Part shown: in pieces, positions 1 to 8,532 of the stretch
Layout of the letters: each line of letters starts with the position of its first letter
How positions within the stretch are numbered: the first letter of the stretch is position 1
From: Crassaminicella indica
Lineage (GTDB): Bacteria > Bacillota > Clostridia > Peptostreptococcales > Thermotaleaceae
Direction of reading: 5' to 3'
DNA: 64,000 bases
NCBI RefSeq assembly: GCF_019203185.1
Contig: NZ_CP078093.1
Span: 2,267,058-2,331,057, forward strand
Made by a program: the position numbers and the translations under genes
Notes under the pieces: model-generated
What the model was told of the DNA's origin: nothing
Databases searched by the model: none
The model's input: the letters and a program-made list of their open reading frames with translations, nothing else

Positions 1-140
1 AAATAGGAGAAGGAAATAATTTGGATTATCGATTAAAGGTATTAAAGAAAATATTAGAAGATTTGAATCAAAAGAAAATTATAAGGGGTGTTATTGATAT
101 AAGCCATGAAGGTTATCCAAGCTATAGGCCTGTAGAATAG
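1..140 (+). CDS. C-terminal fragment of FtsQ/DivIB-like division protein
   Basis: Only the last 45 codons lie in the window; the open frame runs in from the left edge and stops at TAG 138-140. The translated end, with 'VIDISHEGYPSYRPVE' at the C-terminus, resembles the end of the FtsQ/DivIB domain, where a strand is followed by a 'iDls..g.p.yrp' pattern. FtsQ proteins are single-pass division proteins linking FtsB/FtsL to the divisome. Its place just before DUF881, sbp and ftsZ matches the usual clostridial division cluster. The identification rests on a short tail and on context, so another extracytoplasmic division protein is possible. Confidence 0.55.
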   Translation, partial: IGEGNNLDYRLKVLKKILEDLNQKKIIRGVIDISHEGYPSYRPVE

Positions 141-151
141 GAGGAGGCAGC

Positions 152-877
152 ATGAAAAATATCAAAGCACAACTAGCTATTGGGTTAGTATGCATTGTTT
201 TAGGTGTGGTAATAGCTTTACAATTCAAAACTGTACAAACCAATTTAGGAGGAGTAGCTCCTGTCCAAAAAGCACAGGAATTAGCTGCTGAACTAAAGAA
301 AATTAGGGAAGAGAAAGAGGCTTTATTAGAGGAAGTAAATTCATTAGAAGCAAAAATGAAGGAAATAGAAGATGCAGAATCTAAAAAAAATGTTTTGGTA
401 AAAAATATGAGTGCAGAGCTAGAAAAGTATAAAATAATATCAGGACTTAGAAAAGTAAAAGGTCCGGGAATAGTAGTTGTTGTAGATGATCCACCAATGG
501 ATCCAGAGTTTTTAACAGATAGTACGATTATGTATAACTATGAGTTGCTCTTAAGCTTAATTAATAAATTGAATGATGCAGGAGCAGAAGCTATTTCTAT
601 AAATGATCAAAGATTTGTTTCACGTACAGAGATTAATCTTGCAGGTAGCAACGTAAATATTAATGCAGTTCCAACAGCACCACCCTTTATCATTAAAGCG
701 ATAGGTAATCCAGATACGCTTGAATCAGCACTAAATATAAGATTTGGTATTGTTGATCACATGAAAAGTATGTACAACCTTCAGGTATCCGTAAAAAAGC
801 AAGATGAAGTGGTTATTCCTAGATATAATGAAGTTATAAAATTTAGGTATGCTAAGCCTGTTGAGGATACGGAGTAA
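152..877 (+). CDS. DUF881 family protein (first of tandem pair)
   Basis: A 241-residue membrane-anchored protein: a hydrophobic segment at about residues 4-25, a charged coiled coil at about 40-95, and a DUF881 domain from about 100 that opens with 'KGPGIVVVVDDP' and carries 'AGAEAISINDQR'. The start follows a strong AGGAGG site. DUF881 proteins have no settled biochemical role; they usually sit between ftsQ and ftsZ in Firmicutes and are presumed to face the outside of the membrane. The next gene is a paralogue 13 nt downstream, so the two are probably co-transcribed with sbp. The family assignment is firm; a function in division is inferred from context only. Confidence 0.88.
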   Translation: MKNIKAQLAIGLVCIVLGVVIALQFKTVQTNLGGVAPVQKAQELAAELKKIREEKEALLEEVNSLEAKMKEIEDAESKKNVLVKNMSAELEKYKIISGLRKVKGPGIVVVVDDPPMDPEFLTDSTIMYNYELLLSLINKLNDAGAEAISINDQRFVSRTEINLAGSNVNINAVPTAPPFIIKAIGNPDTLESALNIRFGIVDHMKSMYNLQVSVKKQDEVVIPRYNEVIKFRYAKPVEDTE

Positions 878-890
878 TTGAGGTGAATTC

Positions 891-1613
891 ATGAAACGAG
901 GTGTATGGGAATTTAATATTTTGATGCTTTGTATAATAGTAGGATTATTATTTGCACTACAGTTTAAAAATGTTAAGGGACAGTATGAATATGTACCGCT
1001 TAAAGTTATTCATGATTATAAGGTGTTGATTGAAAGAGAGAATAAGGAAATAAAAAATCTTAAAGATATGATTGCTGATAGAGAAAATAAAATTGAAGAA
1101 TATGAAAAAATACAAGAAGAAGGTGGGAAATTTAAGGAAGCTTTATTAAAAGAATTAAAAGAAGAAAAATTTAGAAGTGGATTTATGGATATGGAAGGTC
1201 CTGGAATCATTTTGACTTTAGATGATGGAACGAGAGAATTAGAAGAAGGAGAAGATCCAAACGATGTTTTAGTTCATGATTTAGATATATTGAGTATTAT
1301 CAATGATCTAAAAGTGGCAGGAGCAGAAGCAATATCTATCAATGGACAGCGATTATTAGCAAATAGTGAAATAAGCTGTGGAGGACATAGTATGCGCATT
1401 AATAATCAGTTTTTTGCGCAACCATTTATTATCAAAGCTATAGGAGATCCTAAAAAGCTAGAGGCAGCTTTAACAGCACCGGTAAGTACTGGAGAATTAT
1501 TAAAAATGTATGGTCTTTATGTGGAGGTAAACACAAGCTTAAATATAAAAATACCTAAGTATTCTGAAGAAATCAATTTTAGGTATTTAAAAGTATCAGA
1601 AGAAGGTGAATAA
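891..1613 (+). CDS. DUF881 family protein (second of tandem pair)
   Basis: A 240-residue paralogue of the preceding gene with the same layout: membrane helix at about residues 8-25, coiled coil at about 43-95, then a DUF881 domain beginning 'GPGIILTLDDG' and containing 'AGAEAISINGQR'. The two proteins agree well in the domain core but little in the coiled coil, which suggests an old duplication. A modest 'gaggtg' ribosome site precedes ATG 891. The 3' end overlaps the GTG start of the next gene by 8 nt, which implies translational coupling. Function unknown; presumed partner in the division cluster. Confidence 0.87.
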   Translation: MKRGVWEFNILMLCIIVGLLFALQFKNVKGQYEYVPLKVIHDYKVLIERENKEIKNLKDMIADRENKIEEYEKIQEEGGKFKEALLKELKEEKFRSGFMDMEGPGIILTLDDGTRELEEGEDPNDVLVHDLDILSIINDLKVAGAEAISINGQRLLANSEISCGGHSMRINNQFFAQPFIIKAIGDPKKLEAALTAPVSTGELLKMYGLYVEVNTSLNIKIPKYSEEINFRYLKVSEEGE

Positions 1614-1956
1614 ATTGTTAATAGCAATTATTGGTTTAATTATAGGTATTTTGCTAGGCTTATATCTTCCAATTACCTATCCAACATCTTACTCATTGTA
1701 TATGTCTGTAGCAATATTAGCAGCTTTAGATACGGTTTTTGGAGGATTAAGAGCATATATGGAAGAAAAATTTAATGTTAGTATATTTATTACAGGTTTT
1801 TTTGGCAATGCTATTTTAGCAGGACTTTTAGGATATATTGGTGATAGACTTGGTGTTCCATTATATTATGCTGCAATTTTTACCTTTGGAGGAAGACTGT
1901 TTAACAACTTTGCAATGTTAAGAAGACATTTTATTGAAAAAATAGGACAGAAATGA
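1606..1956 (+). CDS. sbp: Small basic protein Sbp (DUF1290)
   Basis: A 116-residue, highly hydrophobic protein with about four membrane segments and the conserved signatures 'FGGLRAYMEEKF' near residue 45 and 'GGRLFNNFAMLRR' near residue 95. These are typical of the small basic protein family found directly before ftsA/ftsZ in Bacillus and Clostridia. The start is GTG 1606, overlapping the upstream stop codon, with an 'agaagaagg' site inside the preceding gene. The molecular role is unknown. No ftsA gene lies between it and ftsZ here. Confidence 0.88.
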   Translation: MNKLLIAIIGLIIGILLGLYLPITYPTSYSLYMSVAILAALDTVFGGLRAYMEEKFNVSIFITGFFGNAILAGLLGYIGDRLGVPLYYAAIFTFGGRLFNNFAMLRRHFIEKIGQK

Positions 1957-1983
1957 AGTTTTTATTATAAAAAAAGAGGATAT

Positions 1984-2012
1984 TTGCTGAACGTGTTGAA
2001 TTAAATTATAAT
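1984..2012 (+). promoter_or_regulatory. Candidate sigma-A promoter for ftsZ
   Basis: TTGCTG (1984-1989), 17-nt spacer, TATAAT (2007-2012), within the 187-nt gap before ftsZ. The -10 is perfect and the -35 keeps only the TTG. ftsZ genes often have their own promoter. Medium-low certainty because the region is very AT-rich. Confidence 0.4.
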
Positions 2013-2143
2013 GGTTATTCTATAAAATAATATAAAAGAGGATAAATAAGTAAAAAAGGAATCCTTGATAGATAAAAATTATTTTTAGATGATTTAATTG
2101 GACTAGTTGATTATTTTCATAGTTCTATGGAGGAGGTAAACGT

Positions 2144-3223
2144 ATGTTAGAATTCGATGTGGATATGGAGCAGTTTGCCCAAATAAAGGTTATTGGAGTT
2201 GGAGGCGGCGGGAATAATGCTGTCAATAGAATGATTGAATCTCAGCTTAAAGGAGTACAGTTTATAGCAGTAAATACTGATAGACAAGCTTTATTTACAT
2301 CAAAGGCTGAGTATAAAATCCAGATAGGAGAAAAGCTTACAAAGGGATTAGGAGCAGGGGCTAATCCTGATATCGGTAGAAAAGCTGCTGAGGAAAGCAG
2401 GGAAGATATCTGTCAAGCACTACAAGGAGCTGATATGGTATTTGTAACAGCTGGAATGGGTGGAGGAACTGGAACAGGTGCTGCACCTGTTGTAGCTCAG
2501 ATTGCGAAGGAAATGGGAATTTTAACAGTAGGGGTTGTAACAAAACCATTTACCTTTGAGGGAAAAAGAAGAATGCAGCATGCAGAACTAGGGATAAATC
2601 AGTTAAAGGATAAAGTAGATACACTAGTAACTATTCCAAATGATAGGCTGTTGCAGATTGCTGAAAAGAAGACATCGATCATGGATGCTTTTAAAATTGC
2701 TGATGATGTATTAAAACAAGGTGTACAAGGTATATCAGATCTAATAGCAGTTCCTGGTCTTGTAAATTTAGACTTTGCAGATGTAAAGACTATTATGTTT
2801 GAACAAGGCTTAGCGCATATGGGAGTAGGTAGAGTAAGTGGAGAAAATCGTGCAGCTGAAGCTGCTAAACAGGCTATACAAAGTCCATTGCTTGAAACTT
2901 CTATACAAGGTGCAAAAGGTGTGCTTCTTAATATTACAGGTGGACAGAACTTAGGATTATTTGAAGTTAATGAAGCAGCAGAGTTAGTTGCACAAGCAGC
3001 AGACCCTGATGCAAATATTATATTTGGTGCAGTAATAGATGAAAATTTAAAAGACGAATTGATTATTACTGTAATTGCTACTGGGTTTGAAAATAACAAA
3101 AGCAATATAGAAAAGCCTGTAACAAATAAGGAAGAGTCTAATGAAGAAAAAAATGAAGTAGATCATCAAGATACTTTTAATGATGATTTAGATATTCCTA
3201 CATTTTTAAGAAGAAGAAGATAA
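2144..3223 (+). CDS. ftsZ: Cell division protein FtsZ
   Basis: Tubulin-like GTPase that polymerises into the cytokinetic ring. The 359-residue protein shows the N-terminal '[13 protein letters not shown]' loop (about 18-30), the tubulin signature GGGTGTG at 106-112, and the T7 loop 'NLDFAD' at about 208-213 that completes the GTPase site of the neighbouring subunit. After an acidic linker it ends with '[13 protein letters not shown]', the conserved C-terminal peptide that binds partners such as FtsA, SepF and ZapA. A strong GGAGG site lies before ATG 2144. A hairpin terminator follows directly. Length and motifs are complete. Confidence 0.98.
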   Translation: MLEFDVDMEQFAQIKVIGVGGGGNNAVNRMIESQLKGVQFIAVNTDRQALFTSKAEYKIQIGEKLTKGLGAGANPDIGRKAAEESREDICQALQGADMVFVTAGMGGGTGTGAAPVVAQIAKEMGILTVGVVTKPFTFEGKRRMQHAELGINQLKDKVDTLVTIPNDRLLQIAEKKTSIMDAFKIADDVLKQGVQGISDLIAVPGLVNLDFADVKTIMFEQGLAHMGVGRVSGENRAAEAAKQAIQSPLLETSIQGAKGVLLNITGGQNLGLFEVNEAAELVAQAADPDANIIFGAVIDENLKDELIITVIATGFENNKSNIEKPVTNKEESNEEKNEVDHQDTFNDDLDIPTFLRRRR

Positions 3224-3229
3224 ACTTTA

Positions 3230-3257
3230 GGTCGTTTAGGAAACTAAACGACCTTTT
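3230..3257 (+). terminator. Rho-independent terminator of ftsZ
   Basis: A perfect 10-bp stem (3230-3239 with 3244-3253) closed by a GAAA tetraloop and followed by TTTT. It starts 6 nt after the ftsZ stop codon. Confidence 0.88.
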
Positions 3258-3298
3258 GTCGTATGTTAAGAGATTTATTTTTTGGAAATTATGTTTTT

Positions 3299-3345
3299 TT
3301 CGACTTCAGAGAATGACAAAGTTTTAAGAGAAATTCATATATAAT
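3299..3345 (+). promoter_or_regulatory. spoIIG-type Spo0A-dependent promoter
   Basis: A -10 TATAAT (3340-3345) is preceded by ATGACA (3313-3318, 5/6 to TTGACA) across a 21-nt spacer, far longer than the usual 17. The Bacillus subtilis spoIIG promoter is known for a comparable 22-bp spacer that needs Spo0A~P. Spo0A-box-like sequences flank it: TTCGACTT (3299-3306) just upstream and TTGTCGTA (3256-3263, 7/8 to TTGTCGAA) in the ftsZ terminator tail. Spo0A control is inferred from architecture. Confidence 0.6.
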
Positions 3346-3415
3346 AGTCATAAACAAAAGGACATTTGAATAATTGTGTAACAAGTAAAAGAATCTCCTA
3401 AATGGAGGAATGCAT

Positions 3416-4312
3416 ATGTTTGAAGTTTATGGAGAGTATTTGTTTATTGAAAACTTGCTTATGAATTGGCTGATCCTTCATTTAACAAGTTATTTTAGCA
3501 AAGCACAGATTCCTAAATATAGAGTATGGCTTGGTGCAGCTGTAGGAGCTTGCTATGCTTTTGTGATATTTTTTCCTTCACTAGAGTTTATGTATACCTT
3601 TGTTATGAAAATAGTTGTCTCTATATTTATTATTATTATTACATTTACACCATACAAATTTATGGATTTTTTTAAAATATTAGCAATTTTTTATCTAATT
3701 TCATTTATGTTTGGTGGAGCAGCTTTTGCATTATTTTACTTTACGGATCTAAATGGATTGTTAAGTAATGGTATATACTATATTGGAAATTTTTCAGTAA
3801 AACTATTGATTTATTCTGGAATTGTTGCATATATTTTAATTCGATTTTGTTGGGATTATATACAAGTTAAGATTTCTAGAGAAAAAATATATATTCCTGT
3901 AAAAATAGAAGTTGAAAATCACATTAGCCAACTGAATGGATTGCTAGATACAGGAAATGCATTATTAGACCCATTGTCTAGATATCCAGTAATTATTGTA
4001 GAGTATGATGCTATAAAAGATTTATTGCCTAAAGATGTACAAAATGTTTTTAATAAATCTCAAGATGTTAATTTAGATTTAATCTCTAAAATATTTCAAA
4101 CAACAGAATGGATGAATCGCTTTAGGGTAATACCTTTTAAGTCGTTGGGAAAAGAAAATGGTATGTTAATAGGTTTTAAACCTGATTTTGTAAAAATAAA
4201 AGATGAAAAAAATTTAAAATGTATAAAAAATATTATTGTAGGTGTTTATACAAAAAAGTTATCTCAAAATGGAGAATATACAGCTTTATTACATCCAGAT
4301 ATTTTAAAGTAA
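3416..4312 (+). CDS. spoIIGA: Sigma-E processing peptidase SpoIIGA
   Basis: Membrane-embedded aspartic protease that cleaves the pro-sequence from pro-sigma-E in the mother cell after the forespore signal. The N-terminal half holds about five membrane helices (to about residue 148); the cytoplasmic half contains the catalytic '[16 protein letters not shown]' motif with Asp-Thr-Gly at about 178-180. I start at ATG 3416, seven bases after GGAGG, rather than at ATG 3410, which nearly touches the ribosome site. It lies 28 nt upstream of sigE, its substrate gene, as in other spore formers. Confidence 0.94.
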   Translation: MFEVYGEYLFIENLLMNWLILHLTSYFSKAQIPKYRVWLGAAVGACYAFVIFFPSLEFMYTFVMKIVVSIFIIIITFTPYKFMDFFKILAIFYLISFMFGGAAFALFYFTDLNGLLSNGIYYIGNFSVKLLIYSGIVAYILIRFCWDYIQVKISREKIYIPVKIEVENHISQLNGLLDTGNALLDPLSRYPVIIVEYDAIKDLLPKDVQNVFNKSQDVNLDLISKIFQTTEWMNRFRVIPFKSLGKENGMLIGFKPDFVKIKDEKNLKCIKNIIVGVYTKKLSQNGEYTALLHPDILK

Positions 4313-4340
4313 TTTATTCATCAGAGGAGGAGGCGTTATA

Positions 4341-5075
4341 GTGTTAGATATGATCAAGAAGGCAAAATTATACTTTAGGATATTTTTATTTAAAATATCA
4401 AGAAAATTCAGAAGTGCAAAAGAAGATAGTATATTTTATATTGGAGGCAGTGAAGCGTTACCTCCTCCTTTAAGTTCAGAAGAAGAGTTATTTCTTGTGG
4501 ACAGACTGGGAGAAGATGACGGAGCAATAAGAACAATTTTAATTGAAAGAAATTTAAGGTTAGTAGTTTACATAGCAAGAAAGTTTGAAAATACAGGAAT
4601 TGGGGTGGAGGATCTTATATCAATAGGAACTATAGGACTTATTAAGGCTGTGAATACATTTGATCCAGAAAAGAAAATAAAATTAGCTACTTATGCATCA
4701 AGATGTATTGAAAATGAAATATTAATGTATTTAAGGAGAAATAGCAAGGCAAAAGCGGAGATTTCTTTTGATGAACCCCTCAATATTGATTGGGACGGTA
4801 ATGAACTTTTGCTTTCAGATATATTAGGAACAGATAATGATTTGATCTATAAGTTTTTAGAGGAGGAAGTAGACCGACAATTATTAGAAATAGCATTGAA
4901 AAAGTTATCTAATAGAGAGAAAAAAATAATGGAGTTAAGATTTGGATTAAATAATGGGGTAGAAAAAACACAAAAAGAAGTGGCAGATTTATTAGGGATT
5001 TCCCAATCTTATATTTCAAGACTTGAAAAGAGGATTATTTCAAGATTGAGAAAAGAAATAAAAAGATTAACATAA
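4341..5075 (+). CDS. sigE: RNA polymerase sporulation sigma factor SigE
   Basis: Early mother-cell sigma factor, made as an inactive precursor. The 244-residue protein has an N-terminal amphipathic pro-sequence (about 1-31) ahead of '[14 protein letters not shown]', the region where SpoIIGA cuts. Region 2 begins at about residue 71 ([12 protein letters not shown]) and contains the promoter-melting segment near 117-137; region 4 at the C-terminus has '[14 protein letters not shown]' and a helix-turn-helix '[17 protein letters not shown]'. The start is GTG 4341, after GAGGAGG. It is co-transcribed with spoIIGA. Confidence 0.96.
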   Translation: MLDMIKKAKLYFRIFLFKISRKFRSAKEDSIFYIGGSEALPPPLSSEEELFLVDRLGEDDGAIRTILIERNLRLVVYIARKFENTGIGVEDLISIGTIGLIKAVNTFDPEKKIKLATYASRCIENEILMYLRRNSKAKAEISFDEPLNIDWDGNELLLSDILGTDNDLIYKFLEEEVDRQLLEIALKKLSNREKKIMELRFGLNNGVEKTQKEVADLLGISQSYISRLEKRIISRLRKEIKRLT

Positions 5076-5107
5076 GCAGCAGAAATGCTGCTTTATAATT
5101 TTTTGAA
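5075..5107 (+). terminator. Weak terminator after sigE
   Basis: Stem AGCAGCA (5075-5081) and TGCTGCT (5086-5092) with a GAAA loop, followed by a T-rich stretch ending TTTTTT after an ATAA interruption. Partial read-through into sigG is plausible. Confidence 0.6.
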
Positions 5108-5118
5108 CAAAACCTAAA

Positions 5119-5147
5119 GTATAAAGAAAAAATAATCAGGCAATAAT
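5119..5147 (+). promoter_or_regulatory. Sigma-F-type promoter of sigG
   Basis: GTATA (5119-5123), exactly 15 nt, then GGCAATAAT (5139-5147). This fits the Bacillus sigma-F pattern GYATA-N15-GGNNANAHTR at all but the last position. sigG transcription from sigma-F in the forespore is established in Bacillus and broadly in Clostridia. A second, identical GGCAATAAT lies at 5162-5170. Confidence 0.65.
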
Positions 5148-5192
5148 TTTTTATGTAAGGGGGCAATAATCCATAGAAATGGAGGAATTGTC

Positions 5193-5966
5193 ATGCACAT
5201 CAATAAAGTAGAAATATGTGGTGTAAACACATCAAAATTACCAGTACTTACTAATGAAGAGATGAGAAAGTTATTTGGAAAAATTCATCAAGGAGATTTA
5301 TCAGCAAGAGAGGAATTTATTCGAGGAAATTTAAGATTAGTGTTGAGTGTTATACAAAGATTTAATAATAGAGGAGAGCATGTAGATGATTTATTTCAAG
5401 TTGGATGCATTGGATTAATAAAAGCAATAGATAATTTTGATCTGAGTCATAATGTGAAATTTTCTACATATGCTGTACCGATGATTATAGGAGAAATCAG
5501 AAGATATTTAAGAGATAACAATTCAATACGAGTGAGTAGATCCCTAAGAGATACAGCTTATAAAGCATTACAAGTAAGAGATCAGCTTATTAATAAGAAT
5601 TCTAAGGAGCCAAATATTTCAGAAATTGCAAAAGCATTAAATATTCCTAGAGAGGAAGTTGTATTTGCATTAGATGCTATTCAAGATCCTATATCATTAT
5701 TTGAACCTATTTATCATGATAGTGGAGATGCTATTTTTGTAATGGATCAAGTGAGTGATGAAAAAAGTGAAGATGAAACTTGGCTAGAAGGAATTGCACT
5801 GCGGGAGGCACTAAGAAAGTTAAGTGATAGAGAAAAACATATTTTAACTTTGAGATTTTTTGAAGGAAGAACACAAATGGAAGTTGCAGAAGAAATTGGC
5901 ATTTCTCAAGCACAAGTTTCAAGATTAGAAAAAACAGCTTTAAAACATATGAGAAAGTATATATAA
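5193..5966 (+). CDS. sigG: RNA polymerase sporulation sigma factor SigG
   Basis: Late forespore sigma factor that turns on SASP and germination genes. The N-terminus 'KVEICGVNTSKLPVLTNEEMRKLF' type sequence is diagnostic of sigma-G. Region 2 lies at about residues 45-110 (NLRLVLSVIQRF, 'LFQVGCIGLIKAIDNFD'), region 3 at about 125-180 and region 4 at about 200-257 with 'LSDREKHILTLRFFEGRTQ' and helix-turn-helix 'AEEIGISQAQVSRLEK'. GGAGG precedes ATG 5193. It has a candidate sigma-F promoter and is followed by its own terminator, so it can be switched apart from sigE. Confidence 0.96.
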   Translation: MHINKVEICGVNTSKLPVLTNEEMRKLFGKIHQGDLSAREEFIRGNLRLVLSVIQRFNNRGEHVDDLFQVGCIGLIKAIDNFDLSHNVKFSTYAVPMIIGEIRRYLRDNNSIRVSRSLRDTAYKALQVRDQLINKNSKEPNISEIAKALNIPREEVVFALDAIQDPISLFEPIYHDSGDAIFVMDQVSDEKSEDETWLEGIALREALRKLSDREKHILTLRFFEGRTQMEVAEEIGISQAQVSRLEKTALKHMRKYI

Positions 5967-5995
5967 CAAAAGCAAATTTTTGCTTTTGTTTTTTT
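5966..5995 (+). terminator. Terminator after sigG
   Basis: ACAAAAGCAAA (5966-5976) pairs with TTTGCTTTTGT (5979-5989), followed by T6. It begins in the stop codon of sigG. Confidence 0.85.
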
Positions 5996-6077
5996 GTGGA
6001 AATACACATATATTTTAAGTCAAGCTTATATATTATAACAAAAGGTGTAAAGATGAAAATATAAAGTAGGTGATAAA

Positions 6078-6350
6078 ATGATTAGTACTTCTGATTTAAG
6101 AGAAAAGGAAATTATAAATATAATAGATGGCAGAAGATTAGGCTTTGTATCAGATATTGAAGTGAATTTAGAAAAGGGAAGAATAGAGGCTTTGATTGTT
6201 CCGGGACCTGGGAGGTTTTTAAGTTTTTTTGGGAAAAACAATGACTATATTATTACATGGAATGAAATAAAAAAAATAGGGATAGATATAATACTTGTAG
6301 AATTAAAGAGCGAAATTATTACACAAGAAAAAGAAGAGGAAAAAAATTAG
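6078..6350 (+). CDS. ylmC: YlmC/YmxH family sporulation-associated PRC-barrel protein
   Basis: A 90-residue cytoplasmic protein with a single PRC-barrel fold: 'LREKEIINIIDGRRLGFVSDIEV' type strands, then 'IEALIVPGPG' and 'IITWNEIKKIGIDIILVEL'. YlmC/YmxH proteins are confined to spore formers and this gene follows sigG in Bacillus too, but the biochemical role is not known. The start follows 'GTAGGTG'. It lies alone between the sigG terminator and the nrdR promoter. Confidence 0.85.
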   Translation: MISTSDLREKEIINIIDGRRLGFVSDIEVNLEKGRIEALIVPGPGRFLSFFGKNNDYIITWNEIKKIGIDIILVELKSEIITQEKEEEKN

Positions 6351-6379
6351 TAGACATACTAAATATAGCATATTATAAT
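6351..6379 (+). promoter_or_regulatory. Sigma-A promoter of nrdR
   Basis: TAGACA (6351-6356), 17-nt spacer, TATAAT (6374-6379); 11 of 12 positions match the consensus. It starts right after the ylmC stop codon. Confidence 0.72.
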
Positions 6380-6439
6380 TTGAGTAACACCATAGAATGA
6401 TTCAGTAATTTTACGATTGTGTAATAGGAGGGATGATAG

Positions 6440-6895
6440 ATGAATTGTCCATTTTGTGAGTATTTTGATACAAAAGTTGTAGATTCAAGACCTACTGAAG
6501 AGGGTCAAGCTATTAGAAGAAGAAGAGAATGTAGCAAGTGCAAAAAAAGATTTACTACATATGAAAAAATAGAAGAAATTCCTTTAATTGTAATCAAGAA
6601 AGATGGCAATAGAGAAGCATTTAATAGAAATAAAATACTCAATGGGATTATTAGATCTTGTGAAAAAAGGCCTGTATCTATGAAGGATATTGAAAGCATA
6701 GTAGATGACATAGAAAAGAATCTTCATAATACTATGGAGAAGGAGATAAGAAGTGCTTATATAGGCGAATTAGTGATGAATCGGTTAAAGGATTTAGACG
6801 AGGTTGCATATGTGCGATTTGCATCTGTATATAGACAATTCAAAGATCTTAATACGTTTATGGAGGAGCTAAGAAAAATGATTAATGAAAAATAA
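6440..6895 (+). CDS. nrdR: Transcriptional repressor NrdR
   Basis: Zinc-ribbon/ATP-cone repressor of ribonucleotide reductase genes that senses ATP/dATP. The 151-residue protein has the zinc ribbon cysteines C3, C6, C31 and C34 ('CPFC' and 'CSKC') with the basic stretch 'AIRRRREC' used in DNA binding, followed by an ATP-cone domain at about 49-139 beginning '[15 protein letters not shown]'. Length is standard. No ribonucleotide reductase gene lies in this window, so its targets are elsewhere. Confidence 0.96.
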   Translation: MNCPFCEYFDTKVVDSRPTEEGQAIRRRRECSKCKKRFTTYEKIEEIPLIVIKKDGNREAFNRNKILNGIIRSCEKRPVSMKDIESIVDDIEKNLHNTMEKEIRSAYIGELVMNRLKDLDEVAYVRFASVYRQFKDLNTFMEELRKMINEK

Positions 6896-6914
6896 TTTAA
6901 GAGTAATGATAGAT

Positions 6915-6940
6915 AATAGCAAGTTATATAACTTGCTATT
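6915..6940. terminator. Perfect palindrome after nrdR (probable terminator)
   Basis: A 26-nt perfect palindrome whose arms read AATAGCAAGTTAT and its complement. No clean T-run follows (ATTTAAA), so termination is plausible but not certain; a palindromic protein site is the alternative. Confidence 0.5.
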
Positions 6941-6990
6941 ATTTAAATGGATGGAAAGTAAAAATTTATAAAGAGCGGAGGAAGAGGATT

Positions 6991-7809
6991 GTGAATAATT
7001 TTATAGAGCATAAAACTAAAAAAGGAATGTTATATTATTCAATTCCTAGCTTTGATGAGACAAAATTGGTAAAAAATTGTTTTACTAGCAGAATAGGTGG
7101 TGTAAGTAAGGGTCAATATGAAACGTTGAATCTTGGATTAAAAACTGATGATCTAAGAGAAAATATTATAGAAAATTTTAGATTGCTGTGCGAAGGATTG
7201 GAAATATCTATAAACCATTTAGTTTTTTCTGATCAGATTCATGGGGATAATATAAAAATTGTAAGAAAAGAGGACCGTGGGAAAGGGATTATAAAAGATA
7301 GTGATATTATTGGAGTAGATGCACTAATTACAAATGAAAAAAAAATAGCTTTAGTTACAGTATATGCTGATTGTGTGCCTATATTTTTGCTAGATCCGGT
7401 CAATAAAGTAATAGCACTAGCTCATGCAGGTTGGAGGGGAACTGTTCTAAAAATCGGACAAAAGGTAATAAAAAAAATGGTGGAAGAATTTAAAACAAAT
7501 CCTCAAGATTGTCTTGCTGCAATCGGTCCATCTATAGGTAAATGTTGTTATGAAGTAGATGAAGGTGTAATCGATGAATTTAACAAAAACTTTACAAACC
7601 TAGATAAATTCGTATTTTTCAAAGGAAATAGCAAGTATATGCTTGATTTATGGCAAGCGAACAAAATTACATTGGAGGAAATCGGAGTTTTAGAAAGAAA
7701 TATAACAATAAGCAATATGTGTACCATGTGCAATCAAGAAGTTTTATTTTCTTATCGAGGAGATAAAGGGGTAACTGGTAGAATGGCTGCAATAATGGAA
7801 TTAATATAG
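6991..7809 (+). CDS. pgeF: Purine nucleoside phosphorylase PgeF/YlmD (YfiH family, peptidoglycan editing factor)
   Basis: A 272-residue multicopper-oxidase-fold protein of the YfiH/DUF152 family, shown in other bacteria to act as a purine nucleoside phosphorylase/deaminase and to correct misincorporation into peptidoglycan precursors. The zinc-site residues are visible: H84 in 'SDQIHGD', C128 in 'YADCVPI' and H145 in 'LAHAGWRG', with a C-terminal 'NMCTMCN'. The start is GTG 6991 after GGAGGAAGAGG. In Bacillus it directly precedes yggS; here about 15 kb of other genes separate them. Confidence 0.88.
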   Translation: MNNFIEHKTKKGMLYYSIPSFDETKLVKNCFTSRIGGVSKGQYETLNLGLKTDDLRENIIENFRLLCEGLEISINHLVFSDQIHGDNIKIVRKEDRGKGIIKDSDIIGVDALITNEKKIALVTVYADCVPIFLLDPVNKVIALAHAGWRGTVLKIGQKVIKKMVEEFKTNPQDCLAAIGPSIGKCCYEVDEGVIDEFNKNFTNLDKFVFFKGNSKYMLDLWQANKITLEEIGVLERNITISNMCTMCNQEVLFSYRGDKGVTGRMAAIMELI

Positions 7810-7830
7810 AAAGCTAGAAGGAGAGATAGG

Positions 7831-8523
7831 ATGAAAAAAAAGAAAGTTTTAGTCGTAGATGATGAACAGCATATTATAGAATTGATTCAATTTAATTTAG
7901 AGAGTAATGGATATGATGTAATAACTAGTGAAAATGGTGAAGATGCTATAGTTATTGCACAAGAAGAGATGCCAGATGTGATTATATTAGATTTAATGTT
8001 GCCAGGGATAGATGGTTTTGAAGCATGTAAAAAAATTAGGAATAATGAAAAAACAAGGAAAATACCTATTATCATGTTAACTGCTAAAGGTGAAGAGACA
8101 GATAAAGTATTAGGATTAGAATTAGGTGCAGATGATTATTTAACAAAACCTTTTAGTGTACGTGAGCTTATTGCAAGGATTAAAGCTATCTTAAGAAGGT
8201 TTGAAGAAATTCCTAAAGAAGTTGTAAAAAATATTAAAGTCAATGATATTGTCATAGATGTAGAAAAGCATGAAGTAACAAAAAATGGAGAACATATAGA
8301 ATTGACGCTTAAAGAATTTGAATTACTTAAAATACTGGCAAAGAATAGAGGAAAAGTTTTATCAAGAAATTTTTTGTTAGATGAAATTTGGGGATACGAT
8401 TATTTTGGTGAAACAAGGACAGTAGATGTTCATATAAGACATTTAAGAAAGAAAATTGAGGATAATGATAAATATCCTATATATATTGAAACAATAAGAG
8501 GTATAGGGTATAAGATGAAATAG
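7831..8523 (+). CDS. phoP: Response regulator PhoP/PhoB-type (OmpR family)
   Basis: A 230-residue DNA-binding response regulator. The receiver domain has the acidic pair D10-D11, phospho-acceptor D54 in 'ILDLMLPG', T84 and K106; the OmpR-type winged helix covers about 135-228 ('LTLKEFELLKILAKNRGKVLSR', 'TVDVHIRHLRKKIE'). The pstS gene and its phased TTAACA repeats lie just downstream of the kinase gene, so phosphate-starvation control is the natural reading; the PhoP name rests on this context as well as on domain type. Confidence 0.9.
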   Translation: MKKKKVLVVDDEQHIIELIQFNLESNGYDVITSENGEDAIVIAQEEMPDVIILDLMLPGIDGFEACKKIRNNEKTRKIPIIMLTAKGEETDKVLGLELGADDYLTKPFSVRELIARIKAILRRFEEIPKEVVKNIKVNDIVIDVEKHEVTKNGEHIELTLKEFELLKILAKNRGKVLSRNFLLDEIWGYDYFGETRTVDVHIRHLRKKIEDNDKYPIYIETIRGIGYKMK

Positions 8524-8532
8524 GTGAGAAAT

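Noticed and set aside
2599-3105. 168-codon open frame on the minus strand inside ftsZ
   Set aside because: It is a shadow of the ftsZ coding frame: no ribosome site, Ser/Pro/Ala-rich composition typical of antisense frames, and full overlap with a certain gene.
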